Below are positions 60,113-64,000 of a stretch of 64,000 nt of DNA, piece after piece. This DNA comes from Epiperipatus broadwayi (taxonomy: Eukaryota; Onychophora; Udeonychophora; Euonychophora; Peripatidae). Each line of letters begins with the position of its first letter. Positions within the stretch are counted from its first letter, which is position 1. The notes under the pieces were generated by a model, which did not search any database, was not told the origin of the DNA, and was given only the letters and a program-made list of their open reading frames with translations. The stretch covers positions 9,309,257 to 9,373,256 of the forward strand of contig JAQFVV010012395.1 in the NCBI GenBank assembly GCA_028023455.1. The letters run 5' to 3'. A program made the position numbers and the translations under genes.

Positions 60113-61915
60113 ATATATATATTAAAGTATACATCGTTGAATATCATATATGTTTAAATCTAAAATTTATTGAAGGTAACTAACTATACAATGCAAACAA
60201 GGTCATCATAGGTAATAGTTCATTCTAGAATTAAAAAATTACTGTCTTGAGTGTTTCCAGGTTATTTCTTTAAAATTGCAATTATAATTAAATATAAAAT
60301 ATTTTTCATTGTATTAACTACTTTAATAGATCTAATTATCATAAGCTTTGAGTATATTTTTTTAAAACAAAAAAGCGTTATCTCACTTTAAGAATTATGT
60401 GCAATATATTTCCAAATAGACATCAGTTATTACTATTATTATCATCATTGTTATTAATAATATTAACATCTTGTGATACCGTATGCATTTTTCATTGTAA
60501 CAATTTTGAAGATTCCTTTTGCTCAATGAAAGTTCTACAAAGCATCCCATATGAGAAACCATAATAAATGTGAAAGGATTTGGAAAATTCGAATCATTAG
60601 AGTTTAGTCACCATGAATATTATCCATTTATGCCAAAGTGATGAACTTCTACTCTTCAATGTTTAGAATATAAATATAATTGATAATTTAAAAATTAAAA
60701 GAAAATCAAACTTTAAAATGTTACTTAAATATTGCTTTCTTGAATAAGAGAATATTAAATTATTTAAAGAATAGAAAAATACAGAAATTTAAAAATTTAG
60801 TTTCTGTCCCCTAAAAACTTCTTTAAGAATTCTCGCTTGACCTAAAAGATGAAATTTTCTGCAAGGTACAAGGCCTACATCTATTTAATTAAACAGTTTT
60901 TTTTTATGACTTAAAAAATATGGATTCAACATCTTACACAGTATTGTAAAAAAGTAATTAAATGGGTTTTTTTTTTTTTTACTTTGAGCATCAGAAATAA
61001 TGGAATTGGATACAATCTACACACCTTAACCTCTATAGTCAGATAGTCTGTACTGCATCAAATCATAAAGAACCTCATATTCTATCATACTATACAACAT
61101 GGGTTTAACTCTTGGCTGCTAAACTTGAAATTTTATTTTTATTCGAATCTTATTTTAGAAATATTTTTAGGTGAGTGGTTTACCAACAATTGAACAATCA
61201 CACCCAAAATAAGAATAGAAAACTACTCAAAACTTTTAACTGGTGACAAATATTTTCTTTTTTTCTATTCTTCTGTGATGGATTATTAGAGAGTTCTTTC
61301 CATTCCAGTGATAGATTTAAAGATTCGATTATTTTTATCCATTGAAGACATTCAACAAATTACTTGATTACTTGTTGAACTGATAAAATAACTAAGGTAC
61401 GAACTAAAAACTTTCAAGCATCTTCAGGTAGAATTTCTATTAAACACTTCCTAATCTAAGTGAAAGGGTCTTCTTAATATATCCATCTCATCTGCTATCT
61501 ATGGTTACATGATATTACCAATTCTTTTGAATGATTTAAATTTGATATAATTCAAAGCTTTATATTAATATTGTAAATCTCTAGATTTTTTCTTTTATGT
61601 ATATGGTATAGGTATATAATAAAAGAAGATTCTATGTAATAAAATTAGTAATCTCATAGTATTGCAAGGTTTAATATAATAATGGAATTGTAGATTCTGA
61701 AGCTTAAAGTTCTCAGATGGACTTAGCTATTGCTTGAACTTCTTACGAATTCCTGAGCTTCATAATAAAACCCATAGAATTACTTAATTCTTAGTAATCT
61801 TCTTAATTTAAAACCATTATAAACATTCCATATAAAAATATCTATAAAAAATATTATTATTCTCTTCCCTATGTTTATCTTCGAAATATAATAATTTGTA
61901 ACATCTGACAGAATA

Positions 61916-62070
61916 ACTCAGTTTGGTAGAGTGTTTGCCTTAAATTCAATATACAAAAATCTAAAGGTGCGAGTTCAACTTCTAAGCGAATATTGTCACT
62001 GTGCATATAGGCCAGCATCACCTGAAGAAGAGTGGAGAATAATACTACTCGAAACGTTGTGTAATTACTA
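61916..62070 (+). mobile_element. tRNA-derived SINE fused to a PLE-like hammerhead motif
   Basis: 61916-61998 is tRNA-like: TGACA/TGTCA ends pair, an A box (AACTCAGTTTGGTAGAG) and a B box (CGAGTTCAACTTC) follow in order. Immediately after comes CACCTGAAGA (62020-62028), a hairpin GAGT/ACTC, GAAACGTT (62051-62058) and GTG, which can pair with CAC to form a minimal stem I. The sequence continues to AATAAAGTTTAAA at about 62130. Confidence 0.55.
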
Positions 62071-62842
62071 ACCTGCATTGTCTATTTGTGTGTTATTACT
62101 AAGAAGTTGTTTGTATTTGGAAAGTTTAAATAAAGTTTAAAATTTTATATACATTCATCATTCACTCATAAATGATGGAAATAGTCCAACATATCACATC
62201 TGACATGTATTTTTAATCTGCTACATGAACAAACACTAACGACCTCTATTGTTGCATAGACTCATTTATTTAAAAAAATATATAGTTTTTTAACGGCATT
62301 AGACATGAAGCATCAATAACGCTAGTATAGAATAGAAAACTGCTTTATTAAAGGTTTTGAACTTTAAGCATCAATTTTAAAAATTTTATTACATATAGGA
62401 CTCTTAACCTGGTTAATTTACATAGTATATTTTAGAATATGTGAATAATAAATATTTGTTCCTTTGATTAAAGAATTGTGATTAATTTACAATATCTGAA
62501 AGAAGTTTTCTGTTAACTAAAACAAGATCTTTTGATTCCTCTTTGAGGCCTTTAAAAAAAAAATTCTAATATTCACTCCATGAGATATTATTACTGCTGA
62601 TATTATTATATGATTATTCATAGGATGGGCTGTTTGTCAATACATACAATTAGCACAATGCCTTTACTATTATTATTAGGGGGGGGGGGGCTAAGATCAA
62701 AAAGCACTATAATCTTTTTTCTTAATTGTATGATATTTTTTAACAGCAGCATCAGTTGAATTTTTTAAAAACAGGATAAATATGTTAATAATTTTATTAA
62801 TCAGTCATTAGATTAGAGATTATCCACTTTATGAATAATATT

Positions 62843-63120
62843 TTTGTAGTATAATTTCCACTACACCACTTTTAAACACGGTAGGAACTGGTTTCTATCT
62901 GTTTTTAATAATAATAAAAGTATGTTTAAGAAATTGTGATCTGGGCCAAACTGATGGGTATTGGTTCAACACAAAATATGCATTTTGCTAATCATATATC
63001 TTTTTCACTTGTCTTTCGTTATATGTTTATGATTACTCTTCTACACAAGGTGTTAAGAGCAAACAGAAATTAGTCACTACCTTGCATAAGAATGGTGTAG
63101 TGAAAATTATACTACAGAAA
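62843..63120. repeat. Foldback element
   Basis: Arms 62843-62886 and 63077-63120 share GTAGTATAATTTCCACTACA-like ends. Same family as 52564-52742; both are preceded by TTAGA(T/C)TAGAGATTAT. Confidence 0.65.
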
Positions 63121-63529
63121 CAAAAAAGATGAATATGGGTTTGAATGATTTTTTTTAGATATTCACAGTTCTTACTTTCAGGAAGTTGTAAATTCATCAA
63201 CCAAAATAATACTTGGCAATTTAAGGCAGAGAATACTAAAAATCTATTTATCTTGAAACTTATATGTCATTCAGTGACGATCATTTATTTAATTAACTAC
63301 AAATGCTAATTACTTTCAACTAAAGAAAGATTACCAAGATGAATTATTTAATGTTAAATGGGATGTTACTGTATTTTTTAAATTAAAAAAAAAAAGGTAA
63401 AGGTATAAGTAATTTGAAAAGTAAGCATATTTTTCAGTGGCACAAATTTTGAAAGTACAAGTAAAATGAGGTTCAATATATTATAACAATGAAAGAACGA
63501 CATTCAGGAAATTGATGGTATGTCAGAAA

Positions 63530-63960
63530 GCATGGTTATATACTACATACTGCTAATTCAGATTTATGCACCAAAAACTTCTCATCATATTGACCGAAAT
63601 AAAAAAAAATATAGATATACAAAATGTTTTTGATCACACCTATCAACATTTTAAAATTATTATGGCAGACCTTGATGTTAGAATTGGAAAATGAGTGAAA
63701 GATAGAAATCTTGTTGATAAAATTTGTTTTTGGATCAAAAATGAAAGGTCACCCAAATTTATAAAATTTTCAGTCAAAGAATAATTATATATTATAAATG
63801 GTTTATCTGAAGAAAATGCTTAACAAAAAAGGACATGGAAACGTTCATTTCGTACAGCAAAAATTTGATCATATTTTGACTAATAGAAAATATGTAATAT
63901 AGTATTAATGCAAAGTTAGAGTGACAAAAACTCCAATGAATTTAAATTAGATCTTGAAAA
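63530..63960 (+). pseudogene. RTE-like LINE endonuclease (APE) fragment running off the window
   Basis: Frame-shifted pieces in family order: QIYAPKTSHHI (about 63560-63595), IIMADLDVRIGK in place of the GDFNAxxG motif (about 63655-63692), NLVDKICFWIKNERS, KRTWKRSFRTAKI, and FDHILTNRKYVI, the conserved IDYILTNR-like block (about 63862-63897). This nuclease nicks target DNA in LINEs. The reverse transcriptase would lie beyond 64000. Frameshifts and stops show it is dead. Confidence 0.65.
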
Positions 63961-64000
63961 ATCGTTCTAAACTATAAACAGGATTGGGAAGTGATTCATA

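Larger units (their letters stand above)
54180..61600. repeat. Segmental duplication, copy B
   Basis: Partner of 18920-36680 (aligned blocks listed there). B lacks the large insertions of A but has its own: about 1 kb at 56900-57880 between blocks adjacent in A, and a foldback at 59830-60112. Confidence 0.75.

Noticed and set aside
1-64000. CRISPR arrays, bacterial operons, rRNA genes, functional tRNA genes
   Set aside because: No regularly spaced repeats, no ribosome-binding-site-led gene strings, and all tRNA-like sequences are degenerate SINE parts.

Overview
This is AT-rich eukaryotic DNA from an invertebrate animal. It shows dispersed degenerate repeats, Penelope-like and RTE-like retroelements, tRNA-derived SINE modules, a decayed Ty3/gypsy-like element, GT-AG splice sites and no bacterial gene layout. 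The phylum cannot be fixed from the sequence. One host gene is recognisable: a 111-bp, phase-0 internal exon on the minus strand at 4127-4237, encoding the Lys-rich N-terminal region of a Na+/K+-ATPase alpha subunit. Much of the window to its right may be upstream intron or intergenic DNA of that gene; no other exon of it was found.

Layout. 1-987: a Penelope-like (PLE) GIY-YIG fragment between perfect 37-bp inverted repeats. 1.0-12.6 kb: the ATPase exon, two copies of a dispersed repeat, a tRNA-like SINE head, a 413-bp tandem repeat with an intact hammerhead ribozyme, a DNA-transposon-like element, and an RTE-like LINE interrupted by a hammerhead element. 12.6-18.1 kb: mostly featureless, with one LINE relic. 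18.9-36.7 kb and 54.2-61.6 kb: two diverged copies (A and B) of one ancient segmental duplication. A is inflated by insertions (20.8-24.3, 25.8-28.3, 28.7-30.7 and 31.3-35.2 kb). 37-48 kb: foldback elements, a degraded PLE reverse transcriptase/endonuclease on the minus strand, further copies of pieces of A, and more hammerhead-bearing repeats. 49.4-50.3 kb: a T-rich tandem repeat. 51.2 kb and 63.5-64 kb: RTE-like LINE pieces.

Two things stand out. First, each copy of the duplication carries a minus-strand single-exon ORF (24784-25431 and 57996-58397). The two are clear paralogues: a conserved basic N-terminal domain, a 26-27-residue repeat present four times in A and once in B, a conserved IFIP motif and a C-terminal membrane anchor. 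I do not recognise the family. Second, the window is unusually rich in hammerhead-ribozyme cores (CTGANGA ... GAAA with pairable stem I). Several families occur, intact or decayed, as head-to-tail tandems (71, 74 and 413 bp), as inverted dimers, and beside tRNA-like promoter boxes. This is the architecture expected of PLE-related or retrozyme-like RNA mobile elements.

All calls come from reading by eye. Repeat boundaries are approximate, and no homology search, folding program or transcript evidence was available.
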